A DNA stretch of 64,000 nt from Agathobaculum hominis (GCF_014288055.1 NZ_JACOPK010000010.1:46526-110525), one strand, 5' to 3'; positions 1-9,070 are shown, numbered from the stretch's first letter. Notes: generated by a model not told the origin, from the sequence alone. Program-made: numbers and translations.

Positions 1-203
1 TTGCGGACGTTCGCGCCGGTCTGCTGAAGCTGTACGGAAACACGCTTTGCAACCGGAAGATCCTTCATGTCAGCGGAGTCAAGGATCTGCATCATGATGA
101 TATGGGAGTCACTCATCGAACCGTAGTAGATGATGTTGTCCTTACGCATCAGAGGATGTCCCTTGTATTCCAGAAGGTCATTCTTCTTGCTGGTGGTAGG
201 CAT
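1..203 (-). CDS. Conserved hypothetical protein, 5' part (runs off left edge)
   Basis: The ATG is at 203 with a GGAGT ribosome site a few bases upstream. About 67 codons are visible before the edge. The product starts MPTTSKKNDLLEYKGHPLMR and continues with a NIIYYGSMSDSHIIMMQIL-like stretch. It has no signal peptide or membrane segment in the visible part. I recognise it only as resembling small conserved proteins of unknown function in Clostridia; no activity can be given. It is divergent from mtaB across a 394-bp region rich in GTTACA repeats, so its promoter probably lies there. Confidence 0.7.
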   Translation of the reverse strand, partial: MPTTSKKNDLLEYKGHPLMRKDNIIYYGSMSDSHIIMMQILDSADMKDLPVAKRVSVQLQQTGANVR

Positions 204-597
204 TTTCTGCACTCCTTATAGTCTGCACATAGTTACAAAATGGTTACATTTCAAAGTTACATTACGGTTACAGTATAACACGCTGATATAGCTTTGTCAA
301 ATGTTCTTTTTCAAAATGTCATAAAAGTTCCTTAAAACCGCAAAAGCAAACGTTTTCGACCGGTTTTGCGTGATGCGCCGGAGGGTATACGAAACGTAAT
401 ACAGGAAAAATGCACAGCGGAAGGGTTACAGATGCGCCTGTTCACAAAAATGTAACAATTACCCGAAACGCCGTTCCGAGCACCGCCGCGCTCTTCACTC
501 TTTCCCGTGTTTGTGCTACAATAAACAGAAGCAAGAATGAAGAGAAGTCTGTCGGAAAAACGCAGTTTTTCGACAGGCTTATGAAGAGGAGTACGGC
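204..597. promoter_or_regulatory. Divergent intergenic region with repeated GTTACA boxes and mtaB promoter
   Basis: Four copies of GTTACA sit at 232, 243, 256 and 267, about one helical turn apart (11, 13, 11 bp). A further copy is at 425 and the complement TGTAAC at 451. Nearer mtaB a candidate sigma-A promoter is TTCACT (494-499), 17 bp, TACAAT (517-522). The phased boxes look like a multi-site operator for an unknown DNA-binding protein, probably acting on the leftward gene; this is inference from spacing. No gene is seen in this interval. Confidence 0.5.
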
Positions 598-1875
<1,278 letters not shown>

Positions 1876-2003
1876 TGCGATTGCCGGCGAAACGTCAGCT
1901 TCGCGACAGTCAGTAACCAAAGCGGAGCCTCCTCCATAGAATGAAGTGTAAGCGGTGCGGCGCAGGAGCCGCGCGCTGATCATTCTGACAGGAGGAAATA
2001 CAC

Positions 2004-2141
2004 ATGTGCAACTCGAATTCTCTCTGGGGCGATAACTGGCTTTGGTGGATCATCCTTATCATCATCCTGATCTGGGTATGCGGCGGTCAGAACGGCTGCT
2101 GCGGCGACAACAATAACTGCTGCGGCGGCTGCGGCTGCTGA
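2004..2141 (+). CDS. Tiny cysteine-rich single-span membrane protein (45 aa)
   Basis: The ATG at 2004 follows a perfect AGGAGG (about 1990-1995) and the frame closes at a TGA at 2139-2141 just before a terminator. The product begins with a polar N-terminus rich in Asn and Trp. A hydrophobic span of Trp/Ile/Leu follows (about residues 12-25), then a 20-residue tail with three CC pairs and eight cysteines in all, in a Gly/Asn context, ending CGC. A tail of this kind could bind metal or be disulfide-rich. It resembles tiny Cys-rich membrane peptides of Firmicutes, but I cannot name a family. The ribosome site and terminator make a real gene likely. Confidence 0.7.
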   Translation: MCNSNSLWGDNWLWWIILIIILIWVCGGQNGCCGDNNNCCGGCGC

Positions 2142-2150
2142 GTCACGCGC

Positions 2151-2186
2151 GGCGCTGTCCCGTGAGAAGGGGCGGCGCCGCCTTTT
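2151..2186 (+). terminator. Rho-independent terminator of the tiny membrane protein gene
   Basis: GGCGCTGTCCC (2151-2161) pairs with GGGGCGGCGCC (2169-2179) through an 11-bp stem with two G-T wobbles and a 7-base loop. A short TTTT follows at 2183. The weak T-run makes efficiency uncertain. Confidence 0.6.
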
Positions 2187-2262
2187 CCGTGTGCGCCGCT
2201 CCGGCTGAAAACGCAGTTTTTGTCACACTCGGAAAAAAATCGGGAAAATTTCAGATTTCCTC

Positions 2263-2291
2263 TTGCCAAAGCGGGGGAAGTGTGGTATTCT
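2263..2291 (+). promoter_or_regulatory. Sigma-A promoter of efp
   Basis: TTGCCA (2263-2268), a 17-bp spacer and TATTCT (2286-2291) lie about 70 bp before the efp start. Confidence 0.7.
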
Positions 2292-2359
2292 AAATAAGCA
2301 CTGTTCGGGGGCGAACTCTGAACGGAAATTTGGAATTATGATTTTGGAGGATACCGATT

Positions 2360-2920
2360 ATGACCGCAGGTGAATTTCGTAACGGCGTAACTTTTGAAAT
2401 GGACGGTCAGGTACAGCAGGTTATTGAGTTCCAGCATGTAAAGCCGGGCAAGGGCGCTGCTTTTGTTCGTGTCAAGATGAAGAACGTCGTAACCGGTGCG
2501 GTTACTGAGACCTCCTTTAACCCGACTGCAAAGTTCGAGGAAGCTTTTGTAGAGCGCCGCGAGATGCAGTATCTGTACAATGAGGGCGACCTGTACTACT
2601 TCATGGACAACGAGACCTACGAGCAGATCCCGATCAGCAAGGACACTCTGGGCGACGACTTCCGTTTCGTGAAGGAGAACGAGAACGTTAAGGTTCTTTC
2701 CTACAAGGGCAGCGTATTCGCTGTTGAGCCGCCGCTGTTCGTTGAGCTCGAGATCACTGAGACCGAGCCGGGCGTTAAGGGCAATACCGCTACCAACGTA
2801 CTCAAGCCGGCTACCGTAGAGACCGGTGCTGTCGTCAAGGTTCCGATCTTTATCGAGCAGGGTGAGCGCATTCAGATCGACACCCGTACCGGTGAGTATC
2901 TGGGTCGCAGCAAGAAGTAA
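2360..2920 (+). CDS. efp: Elongation factor P
   Basis: This 186-aa protein has the full length of bacterial EF-P. EF-P binds between P and E sites and rescues ribosomes stalled at polyproline. The KOW-like N-terminal domain holds the conserved loop PGKGAAF (residues 29-35), whose lysine is the modifiable position in the family. Two OB-type domains follow, ending RTGEYLGRSKK. The ATG at 2360 follows GGAGGA. It has its own promoter and is followed by a hairpin and then tRNA genes. Confidence 0.97.
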   Translation: MTAGEFRNGVTFEMDGQVQQVIEFQHVKPGKGAAFVRVKMKNVVTGAVTETSFNPTAKFEEAFVERREMQYLYNEGDLYYFMDNETYEQIPISKDTLGDDFRFVKENENVKVLSYKGSVFAVEPPLFVELEITETEPGVKGNTATNVLKPATVETGAVVKVPIFIEQGERIQIDTRTGEYLGRSKK

Positions 2921-2941
2921 GGTCACAACTGAAAACTGGTC

Positions 2942-2970
2942 ACAGGGGACGGCAGTCCGCTGCCCCCTGT
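2942..2970 (+). terminator. Probable efp terminator hairpin
   Basis: ACAGGGG (2942-2948) pairs with CCCCTGT (2964-2970), with an inner GGCA/TGCC helix. Only ATTT follows, directly abutting the first tRNA. It may terminate weakly or serve as a processing boundary for the downstream tRNAs. Confidence 0.5.
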
Positions 2971-2974
2971 ATTT

Positions 2975-3050
2975 GGACATTTAGCTCAGCTGGAAGAGCA
3001 TCCGCTTGACGTGCGGAAGGTCAGCGGTTCGAACCCGTTAATGTCCACCA
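2975..3050 (+). tRNA. tRNA-Val (anticodon GAC), copy 1
   Basis: This is a 76-nt cloverleaf: acceptor GGACATT/AATGTCC, a D arm with TAGCTCAGCTGGAAGAGC, anticodon arm TCCGC-TTGACGT-GCGGA with GAC at positions 34-36, TTCGAAC T-loop and encoded CCA. It reads GTC valine codons. Confidence 0.95.
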
Positions 3051-3054
3051 ACCT

Positions 3055-3130
3055 GGACATTTAGCTCAGCTGGAAGAGCATCCGCTTGACGTGCGGAAGG
3101 TCAGCGGTTCGAACCCGTTAATGTCCACCA
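3055..3130 (+). tRNA. tRNA-Val (anticodon GAC), copy 2
   Basis: This is an exact copy of the preceding 76-nt tRNA gene, 4 bp downstream, with CCA encoded. It is a tandem duplication that presumably raises dosage and is co-transcribed with the first copy. Confidence 0.95.
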
Positions 3131-3136
3131 GTTCTG

Positions 3137-3166
3137 GAGCGCTGTTTGATGCAGCGCTCTTTTTCT
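3137..3166 (+). terminator. Terminator after the tRNA-Val pair
   Basis: GAGCGCTG (3137-3144) pairs perfectly with CAGCGCTC (3152-3159) across a 7-base loop, followed by TTTTTCTTT. Confidence 0.85.
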
Positions 3167-3266
3167 TTGCGTAAAAATTGTTCAGGCTGCCGAAAAAATC
3201 CGTGCTGTAACTATACTTTTCTCTCGGGTTATGCTATACTGATGGAAAAGGAAGGGAGGATAGAGC

Positions 3267-3728
3267 ATGTTGTTTGGCATAGACAGCCTGTATTTCTGGC
3301 TGGCTGTCATCATTATCAGCATCGCGGCGGAGGCGGCGACGCTTGGTCTGTGCGGCATCTGGTTCGCGGCCGGCGGCGCGGCGGCGCTCGTCGCGGCAAC
3401 CTTCGGCGCATCTATATGGATGCAGCTCGTGATTTTTGTCCTGCTGTCCGCAGTCATGCTGCTGCTCGTGCGTCCGCTGTTCAGCCGCTTCCTCAAGGCG
3501 GGCAGACAGGCGACAAATGCCGACCGCATCATCGGTCAGAGCGCCGTGGTCACTGAGCCGATCGACAATCTGGCGGAGACCGGCGCGGTGCGCGTGCTCG
3601 GCAAGGAATGGACCGCGCGCACGAAGGACGGCACTCCCGTTCCTGCCGGAGCCAGAGTGACGATCCTCGAAATTCGCGGCGTCAAGGCAATCGTTCAGAA
3701 AATCGAAACCAACGGAGAAAAGGAGTAA
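3267..3728 (+). CDS. NfeD-family membrane protein
   Basis: This 153-aa protein begins with three hydrophobic segments (about residues 7-75, Gly/Ala-rich) and ends in a soluble beta-rich OB-like domain. That domain starts near NADRIIGQSAVV and includes RVLGKEWTARTKDGTPVPAG, the typical NfeD C-terminal signature. NfeD proteins partner SPFH/stomatin proteins in membrane microdomains. The gene next door, 3 bp on, is exactly such a partner. The GGAGG site before 3267 fixes the start. Confidence 0.88.
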   Translation: MLFGIDSLYFWLAVIIISIAAEAATLGLCGIWFAAGGAAALVAATFGASIWMQLVIFVLLSAVMLLLVRPLFSRFLKAGRQATNADRIIGQSAVVTEPIDNLAETGAVRVLGKEWTARTKDGTPVPAGARVTILEIRGVKAIVQKIETNGEKE

Positions 3729-3731
3729 AGT

Positions 3732-4649
3732 ATGCCCTTGTTTTTCATCGGACCCCTGATCTGGATCGTTCTGCTGATCCTGCTCATCGCGTTCATCGCG
3801 AGCAATATCGTTATCGTCCCGCAGGCGCGCGCCTACGTCATCGAACGTCTGGGCACCTACCGCGATACCTGGAACACCGGCCTGCATTTCAAGGTGCCGC
3901 TGTTCGAGCGCATCGCGCGCAAGGTAACGCTCAAGGAGCAGGTCGTTGACTTTCCGCCGCAGCCGGTCATCACCAAGGACAACGTAACCATGCAGATCGA
4001 CACGGTCGTTTATTTCCAGATCACCGACCCGAAAATGTTCACCTACGGCATTGAAAGCCCGATGGCGGCGATCGAAAATCTGACCGCGACCACGCTGCGA
4101 AACATCATCGGCGACCTCGAGCTTGACCAGACACTCACCAGCCGCGACATCATCAACACCAAGATGCGCGCGATCCTGGACGAGGCGACCGATGCCTGGG
4201 GCATCAAGGTCAACCGCGTCGAGCTGAAGAACATCATTCCGCCGGCTGCTATTCAGGAGTCGATGGAAAAGCAGATGAAGGCGGAGCGCGAGCGCCGCGA
4301 GGCTATTCTGGTCGCGGAAGGCAAAAAGCAGTCCGCCATTCTGGTCGCAGAGGGCGAAAAGGAAGCGGCCGTTCTGGCGGCTGAGGCGACCCGGCTTTCC
4401 AAGATCAAGGAAGCGCAGGGCGAAGCAGAGGCGCTGCTCGCCGTGCAGAAGGCGCTTGCGGATTCTATCGCGCTGCTGAACGATGCGGCGCCGTCCGAGC
4501 AGGTCATTCGCCTCAAGTCGCTCGAGGCGTTCGGCAAGGCAGCCGACGGCAAGGCGACCAAGATCATCATTCCGAGCGAGATCCAGAGCCTTGCGGGCCT
4601 TGCCTCCTCGTTCAAGGAAGTCATGACCGAGCCGAAAGACAGCAAGTAA
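3732..4649 (+). CDS. SPFH/band 7 (stomatin/QmcA-like) membrane protein
   Basis: The 305-aa protein has one N-terminal membrane anchor (about residues 3-28). An SPFH domain starts at VPQARAYVIERLGTYRDTW. A long charged Ala/Glu/Lys-rich coiled coil with a repeated ILVAEGKK/ILVAEGEK motif (about 190-245) comes next, then a short tail. This architecture defines stomatin/paraslipin/QmcA proteins, which oligomerise into membrane scaffolds and modulate proteases. It forms a two-gene operon with the NfeD gene, the conserved bacterial pairing. The precise substrate is unknown. Confidence 0.92.
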   Translation: MPLFFIGPLIWIVLLILLIAFIASNIVIVPQARAYVIERLGTYRDTWNTGLHFKVPLFERIARKVTLKEQVVDFPPQPVITKDNVTMQIDTVVYFQITDPKMFTYGIESPMAAIENLTATTLRNIIGDLELDQTLTSRDIINTKMRAILDEATDAWGIKVNRVELKNIIPPAAIQESMEKQMKAERERREAILVAEGKKQSAILVAEGEKEAAVLAAEATRLSKIKEAQGEAEALLAVQKALADSIALLNDAAPSEQVIRLKSLEAFGKAADGKATKIIIPSEIQSLAGLASSFKEVMTEPKDSK

Positions 4650-4663
4650 ACCAGAAAAATTTG

Positions 4664-4695
4664 GGGACTCTCCATAAACGGGAGTCCCTTTTCTT
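4664..4695 (+). terminator. Terminator of the nfeD-SPFH operon
   Basis: GGGACTC (4664-4670) pairs with GAGTCCC (4682-4688), followed by TTTTCTT. Confidence 0.85.
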
Positions 4696-4801
4696 GTGCA
4701 GAGTTGCTGAAATTTGTGCGAAAAATACACAAAAAAGAATGTGAGAATTTGGCTTGAATTTATACGGCCTGCCGAAAATAGACAAAAAGGTCCGAAAGTG
4801 A

Positions 4802-4830
4802 TTGACAAACGCCGCGCGAAGTTCTATGAT
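4802..4830 (+). promoter_or_regulatory. Promoter of the T-box leader and cstA
   Basis: TTGACA (4802-4807), a 17-bp spacer and TATGAT (4825-4830) are near consensus. The predicted start is about 7 bp before the first T-box helix. Confidence 0.8.
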
Positions 4831-4843
4831 GAATTCGTCAAAA

Positions 4844-5160
4844 GGATAAATGCTTTGAACAGGACACGGTTTCCCGCATCACCGCTTTCAGAAAGCCGCC
4901 GGTCGTGCAAGACGGCAGCAAGGCGCGGAGAAATTATCCCCTGCGAGCAGCTCGAACGAAAGGCAGAAGTAGTTCGAGACGGAAGCCTCCGTTACAGGGT
5001 CACGCTTTCCGGCGCAGCGGCACCGGGCGGCGGATGAGCGGCCGGATTTTTTCCGGCAAGCAGAGTGGTAACGCGGAAGCGCAGCCGACTGAGTCGGAAA
5101 TGCCTTCGTCTTTGCAGGTTCTCCCGAAGGGGAGAGCAGACAAAGACGAGGGCTTTTTTT
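4844..5160 (+). promoter_or_regulatory. T-box riboswitch with intrinsic terminator upstream of cstA
   Basis: GGATAA (4844-4849) pairs with TTATCC (4934-4939) to close a stem I of normal size. Inside it CAGAAAG followed by a GC-rich hairpin resembles the AG-bulge/distal-loop region. Two more hairpins follow (CTCGAAC/GTTCGAG and ACGGA/TCCGT). The hallmark T-box AGAGTGGTAACGCGG is at 5062-5076. It is followed by a long terminator, GCCTTCGTCTTTG (5102-5114) against CAAAGACGAGGGC (5141-5153) then seven T. By family, uncharged tRNA pairs with the T-box bulge and blocks the terminator, switching the gene on in amino-acid starvation. I could not read the specifier codon with confidence. Confidence 0.88.
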
Positions 5161-5225
5161 GTATCTGCCGTGCACGCTCATTGACAGGAAAGCCGCAAAT
5201 CCAAACGGAAAAGAGAAGAAAAACC

Positions 5226-6968
5226 ATGAACACACTTACAATCGTGCTGATCGCGGCTGTTGTTCTCGCCTGCGCCTATGTATTCTACGGACGCTGGCTC
5301 GCGAACAAATGGGGCATCGATCCCAAGACTAAGACCCCGGCTGTCGAGTTGAACGACGGAAAGGACTTCGTTCCGACCAACGGCTGGACGGTATTCAGCC
5401 ATCAGTTTTCGTCTATCGCAGGCGCCGGCCCTGTAACCGGCGCAATTCAGGCCGCAGCCTTCGGCTGGCTGCCGGTGCTGCTCTGGGTGCTGATCGGCGG
5501 TGTATTCTTCGGCGCGGTCGCGGACTTTGGTGCGCTGTACGCCTCGGTCAAGAACAAGGGCAAGTCGATGGGCATGCTGATCGAGAAGTATATCGGCAGG
5601 ACCGGCCGCAAGCTGTTCCTCGTATTCTCGTGGATCTTCTGCTGCATCGTCATCGCGGCGTTCGCTGATATGGTAGCCGGTACGTTCAACGCCTTCACGG
5701 CCAGCGACGCAGGCGTCATGGAGCTGTCTCCGGCGGCTCAGACCAACGGCGCTGCCGGCATGGTCTCGATCATGTTTATGGTGTTCGCCGTTGTATTCGG
5801 CCTCATCCAGAAGAAGTTTGACTTCAAGGGCTGGAAGGAAGCCGTTCTCAGTATCGTATTCATCATCCTGTCCTTTGTCATCGGCGCAAACTGCCCGCTG
5901 ATCTTCGGCAAGGCGGCATGGAGCTACATCACCTTTATCTACATCTTCTTCGCAGCAGTCCTCCCGATGTGGCTGCTCAAGCAGCCGCGCGACTACATGA
6001 CGACCTTCATGTTCATCTGCATGATCGCCGGTGCGGTCGTCGGTCTGGTCGTTGCGCATCCGACCATGAACCTGCCGGTATTCACCGGCTTCACCAACGA
6101 AAAGCTCGGCACGATGTTCCCGATCCTGTTCGTCACGGTTGCGTGCGGCGCGGTTTCCGGCTTCCACAGTCTGGTTTCCTCCGGTACGTCCTCCAAGACC
6201 ATCGAGAATGAAAAGGATATGCCGAAGGTCGGCTACGGCGCCATGGTGCTGGAAAGCCTGCTGGCAGTTCTCGCGCTGTGCGTTGCCGGTGCGGCTGCCG
6301 CAGCAGACGGCACTCCGGCGGCTGGCACGCCGTTCCAGGTATTCAGCAGCGGCGTTGCGGGCTTCTTCGAAATGTTCGGCGTTCCGGTCTATGTCGCGAC
6401 CGTATTCATGACCATGTGCGTTTCCGCTCTGGCGCTGACCAGTCTGGACGCAGTTGCCCGCATCGGCCGTATGAGTTTTCAGGAGCTGTTCTCGGTCGAT
6501 GACATGGAGCACGCAGAGGGCTGGAGAAAGCTGTTCTGCAACGTCTATTTCTCGACCATCCTTACCCTTGCGTTCGGCTATGTGCTGACCAAGGTCGGCT
6601 ATGCCAACATTTGGCCGCTGTTCGGTTCGGCAAACCAGCTGCTGAGCGCTCTGGTGCTCATCACGCTGTGCGTATTCCTCAGAGTCACCGGCCGCAGCAA
6701 CAAGATGATATTCCCGCCGCTGATCATCATGCTGTGCGTCACCTTCACCGCTCTGGTGCAGCGCCTGCTTGCGATGGTAAAGGCGATCTCTGCGGCAGCC
6801 TCGACGACGATCCCGGCAGGCGAGACCACCTGGGGCGCGGTATTCATCGCAAATGGTCTCCAGCTCATCCTCGCAGTCCTGCTGATCGTGCTCGGTCTGA
6901 CGATCGTTATCCACTCGTTCAAGGCCTATGCAAAGAGCGAAAAGGACAGCGAAAGCGCAAAAGCATAA
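5226..6968 (+). CDS. cstA: CstA-family carbon starvation / peptide-pyruvate transporter
   Basis: The 580-aa integral membrane protein has many hydrophobic segments and the CstA signatures WTVFSHQFSSIAGAGPVTG, GAVADFGALYASVKNKGKS and CGAVSGFHSLVSSGTSSK. Family members import pyruvate or peptides. I chose the ATG at 5226 because the membrane protein starts there (MNTLTIVLIAAVVL) and the open frame upstream lies inside the T-box leader. The T-box control suggests this homologue responds to scarcity of one amino acid, pointing to peptide or amino-acid uptake. That is inference. Confidence 0.92.
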   Translation: MNTLTIVLIAAVVLACAYVFYGRWLANKWGIDPKTKTPAVELNDGKDFVPTNGWTVFSHQFSSIAGAGPVTGAIQAAAFGWLPVLLWVLIGGVFFGAVADFGALYASVKNKGKSMGMLIEKYIGRTGRKLFLVFSWIFCCIVIAAFADMVAGTFNAFTASDAGVMELSPAAQTNGAAGMVSIMFMVFAVVFGLIQKKFDFKGWKEAVLSIVFIILSFVIGANCPLIFGKAAWSYITFIYIFFAAVLPMWLLKQPRDYMTTFMFICMIAGAVVGLVVAHPTMNLPVFTGFTNEKLGTMFPILFVTVACGAVSGFHSLVSSGTSSKTIENEKDMPKVGYGAMVLESLLAVLALCVAGAAAAADGTPAAGTPFQVFSSGVAGFFEMFGVPVYVATVFMTMCVSALALTSLDAVARIGRMSFQELFSVDDMEHAEGWRKLFCNVYFSTILTLAFGYVLTKVGYANIWPLFGSANQLLSALVLITLCVFLRVTGRSNKMIFPPLIIMLCVTFTALVQRLLAMVKAISAAASTTIPAGETTWGAVFIANGLQLILAVLLIVLGLTIVIHSFKAYAKSEKDSESAKA

Positions 6969-7026
6969 GACAGACCGTAAAAAGTCTGACGAAATAAGAA
7001 GTTTTTCGGCTGTAACATGAAAAAAC

Positions 7027-7058
7027 CCGGCTTTCTTTCGAGAAGGCCGGATTTTTCT
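7027..7058 (+). terminator. cstA terminator
   Basis: A 10-bp stem, CCGGCTTTCT (7027-7036) with AGAAGGCCGG (7041-7050), is capped by TTCG and followed by ATTTTTCTT. Confidence 0.9.
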
Positions 7059-7115
7059 TTTTGCCGCCGATATGCTATAATGGTATCATCAAGCAAAAGC
7101 AACGGAGGCGAAAGC

Positions 7116-7592
7116 ATGGAACTGACTCATCTGGACGAAACGGGTGCGGCGCGCATGGTGGACGTAGGAGAGAAGGCGGTGACGCGGCGCACGGCCTGCG
7201 CACAGTCGGTCATTACGATGAAGCCGGAGACGCTGTGCATGATCTGCGAGGACCGCGCGCCGAAGGGCGATGTTTTCGCGTGCGCGCGCATTGCGGGCAT
7301 CATGGCCGCGAAAAAGACGAGCGAGCTTATCCCGATGTGCCATCCCATCCCCATCGAGAGCGTGAAGATCGACATTGAAGCCGTCTCGGACACGCAGGTT
7401 CGCATCATCAGTACGCTGCGCTGCTCGCACAAGACCGGCATCGAGATGGAGGCGCTGACAGCGGCTTCCATCGCAGCGCTGACGATCTACGATATGTGCA
7501 AGGCGGTCGACCGCGGCATGCGCATCGACCAGACGCTGCTGCTGCACAAGGACGGCGGCAGGAGCGGAGAATACAGCAGGACGAACGAATAA
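7116..7592 (+). CDS. moaC: Cyclic pyranopterin monophosphate synthase MoaC
   Basis: The 158-aa protein catalyses the second half of cyclic pyranopterin formation in molybdenum cofactor synthesis. It carries APKGDVFACARIAG (catalytic Lys region), SELIPMCHPIPI (His) and LTIYDMCKAVDRGM, where D and K match the catalytic D128/K131 of the E. coli enzyme. The ATG at 7116 follows GGAGG and gives the usual length. Upstream, a TATAAT at 7076 is a possible -10. An xdhC gene follows 19 bp later, so the operon serves a molybdoenzyme encoded elsewhere. Confidence 0.95.
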   Translation: MELTHLDETGAARMVDVGEKAVTRRTACAQSVITMKPETLCMICEDRAPKGDVFACARIAGIMAAKKTSELIPMCHPIPIESVKIDIEAVSDTQVRIISTLRCSHKTGIEMEALTAASIAALTIYDMCKAVDRGMRIDQTLLLHKDGGRSGEYSRTNE

Positions 7593-7611
7593 GCCGCAGG
7601 GAGCGAGAAAT

Positions 7612-8538
7612 ATGAACCTTTTAGAGCAATTTCAGACCATAAGGGAAAGCGCAGAGCACGGCCTTGCATCGGCGCTGCATTTCGAGGCGGAGGGCGCGGA
7701 GCTTGTGCGCAGCTTCCGACCGAATGAGCGGCTGATCCTGCTCGGCGGCGGCAATATCGCGCAGCCGCTCTGCCGCTACGCTGCCGACCTCGGCTTTTCG
7801 GTCATCGTAGCGGACGACCGTCCGACCTTCGCGAACCGGCCGCGCTTTCCCGAAGCGCACACGGTGTACTGCGACCGGTTCGAGAACGCGATCGACCGGA
7901 TCGGTATCGGTGCGGGCGATTACGTCGCGGTCATCACGCGCGGGCACCGCTATGATGCGGACTGCCTGCGCAAAATCCTGAGCGGCACGATGCCGAAATA
8001 TCTCGGCATGATCGGCTCGAAGCGGCGCACAGCCGGTCTGCTGAACCTGCTCGAGGGCGAGGGCTTCGACCGGGCGCAGCTGGACGCCATCCATACGCCG
8101 ATCGGTCTGGACATCGGCGCGCTGAGCGTCAAGGAAATTGCGATTTCCATCGTCGCGGAGCTGATCGCCTGCCGCCGCGCGGACACAAACCGCCGCTCAC
8201 ACAGCAGCATCATGACGAGCGAGGACATCGACCTGCCGCTGCTGCGCTATGTCGCGGACGAGAGAATCGACAAGGTGCTGCTGCTCGTGTACGATACGAG
8301 CGGCTCGACGCCGGTGAAATCCGGCGCATTTATGGCGGTGGACAGCTCGACGAAATTCATGGGTACGATCGGCGGCGGATGCAGCGAGAGCGCCGTCCTG
8401 CGGCAGGCTTACTACCTCATCGGCACGGGCGAAAGCAGGAGCGTCTCGATCGATATGTCGAACGATGTGGCGGAAAAAGAGGGCATGGTCTGCGGCGGAC
8501 AGATGAAGGTGCTGCTCGCGGATCTCTCAAAGAGATAA
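7612..8538 (+). CDS. XdhC/CoxI-family protein with Rossmann domain first
   Basis: This 308-aa protein has a Rossmann domain near the N-terminus (LILLGGGNIAQPLCRYAADLG, about 42-62; then GDYVAVITRGHRYDADCLRKIL). The XdhC_CoxI segment is at the C-terminus (VYDTSGSTPVKSGAF, then MGTIGGGCSE and VCGGQM). Family members bind molybdopterin and insert sulfurated cofactor into xanthine dehydrogenase-type enzymes. In classical XdhC the CoxI part comes first, so the domain order here looks swapped, a layout I associate with clostridial forms. It shares an operon with moaC and ends at a strong hairpin. Confidence 0.85.
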   Translation: MNLLEQFQTIRESAEHGLASALHFEAEGAELVRSFRPNERLILLGGGNIAQPLCRYAADLGFSVIVADDRPTFANRPRFPEAHTVYCDRFENAIDRIGIGAGDYVAVITRGHRYDADCLRKILSGTMPKYLGMIGSKRRTAGLLNLLEGEGFDRAQLDAIHTPIGLDIGALSVKEIAISIVAELIACRRADTNRRSHSSIMTSEDIDLPLLRYVADERIDKVLLLVYDTSGSTPVKSGAFMAVDSSTKFMGTIGGGCSESAVLRQAYYLIGTGESRSVSIDMSNDVAEKEGMVCGGQMKVLLADLSKR

Positions 8539-8544
8539 GAAAAA

Positions 8545-8590
8545 GACGAACGATACCGGTCTCTCACGGAGTATCGTTCGTCTCTTTTTT
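8545..8590. terminator. Bidirectional terminator between xdhC and the zinc-ribbon gene
   Basis: GACGAACGATAC (8545-8556) pairs perfectly with GTATCGTTCGTC (8571-8582). TCTTTTTT follows on the plus strand, and the minus strand reads TCTTTTTCTT after the stem, so it can stop both convergent transcripts. Confidence 0.88.
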
Positions 8591-8593
8591 GCT

Positions 8594-9070
8594 TTATAGC
8601 GGAAGGGGAACGCTATGCGTCTGCCCGTTTTCCGTCCAGTGCACCTCATTATCCTGCACGAACAGGCCGGTGCAGCGGCGGCCGCCTGCGTTCAGAAAGA
8701 CCGCGCGCCCATCCTGCGTCAGAAGATACAGGTTGTTGTAGTAGTCCTCGGCAGCGCGGTTGGCGGCGGTGTGGCCGAATACGAAGCCGACCATTGCACC
8801 GTTCTCCAGCCGAACATAATTTGTGAAATCGAAGCCGGAATAGGGGGCCGAGGCGAGTTCGGAAGCCCGCATGCGCTCGCGGTCGTGCTGGTAGGCAGGC
8901 GTTTCAGTATACGCGCCGCCCGGATAGAGCGTGTCGCAGGACAGGTATTTTCTGCCGGGCAGACAGCAGCCGCTCTGTGCGGGCGCGGCTGCCGCACCGA
9001 GCGGCGTACCGCAGTACATGCAGAATTTCGCGCCGTCCGGCAGCGCCTTTCCGCAGTTCATACAAAACAT
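8594..9070 (-). CDS. Zinc-ribbon domain protein of unknown function
   Basis: This 158-aa protein starts MFCMNCGKALPDGAKFCMYC, two CxxC knuckles of a zinc-ribbon. A Cys-containing linker and a soluble C-terminal half rich in Tyr/Asn/Gly follow, with no membrane span. The ATG at 9070 has GGAGAG eight bases upstream; the longer frame starts inside the preceding gene. It lies 11 bp downstream of the secreted alpha-helical protein gene and probably forms a two-gene operon with it. Role unknown. Confidence 0.75.
   Translation of the reverse strand: MFCMNCGKALPDGAKFCMYCGTPLGAAAAPAQSGCCLPGRKYLSCDTLYPGGAYTETPAYQHDRERMRASELASAPYSGFDFTNYVRLENGAMVGFVFGHTAANRAAEDYYNNLYLLTQDGRAVFLNAGGRRCTGLFVQDNEVHWTENGQTHSVPLPL

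Noticed and set aside
5178..6914. Long leftward open frame opposite cstA
   Set aside because: It is an antisense shadow rich in Arg/Asp/His/Gln with no ribosome site. The rightward frame has clear CstA motifs.
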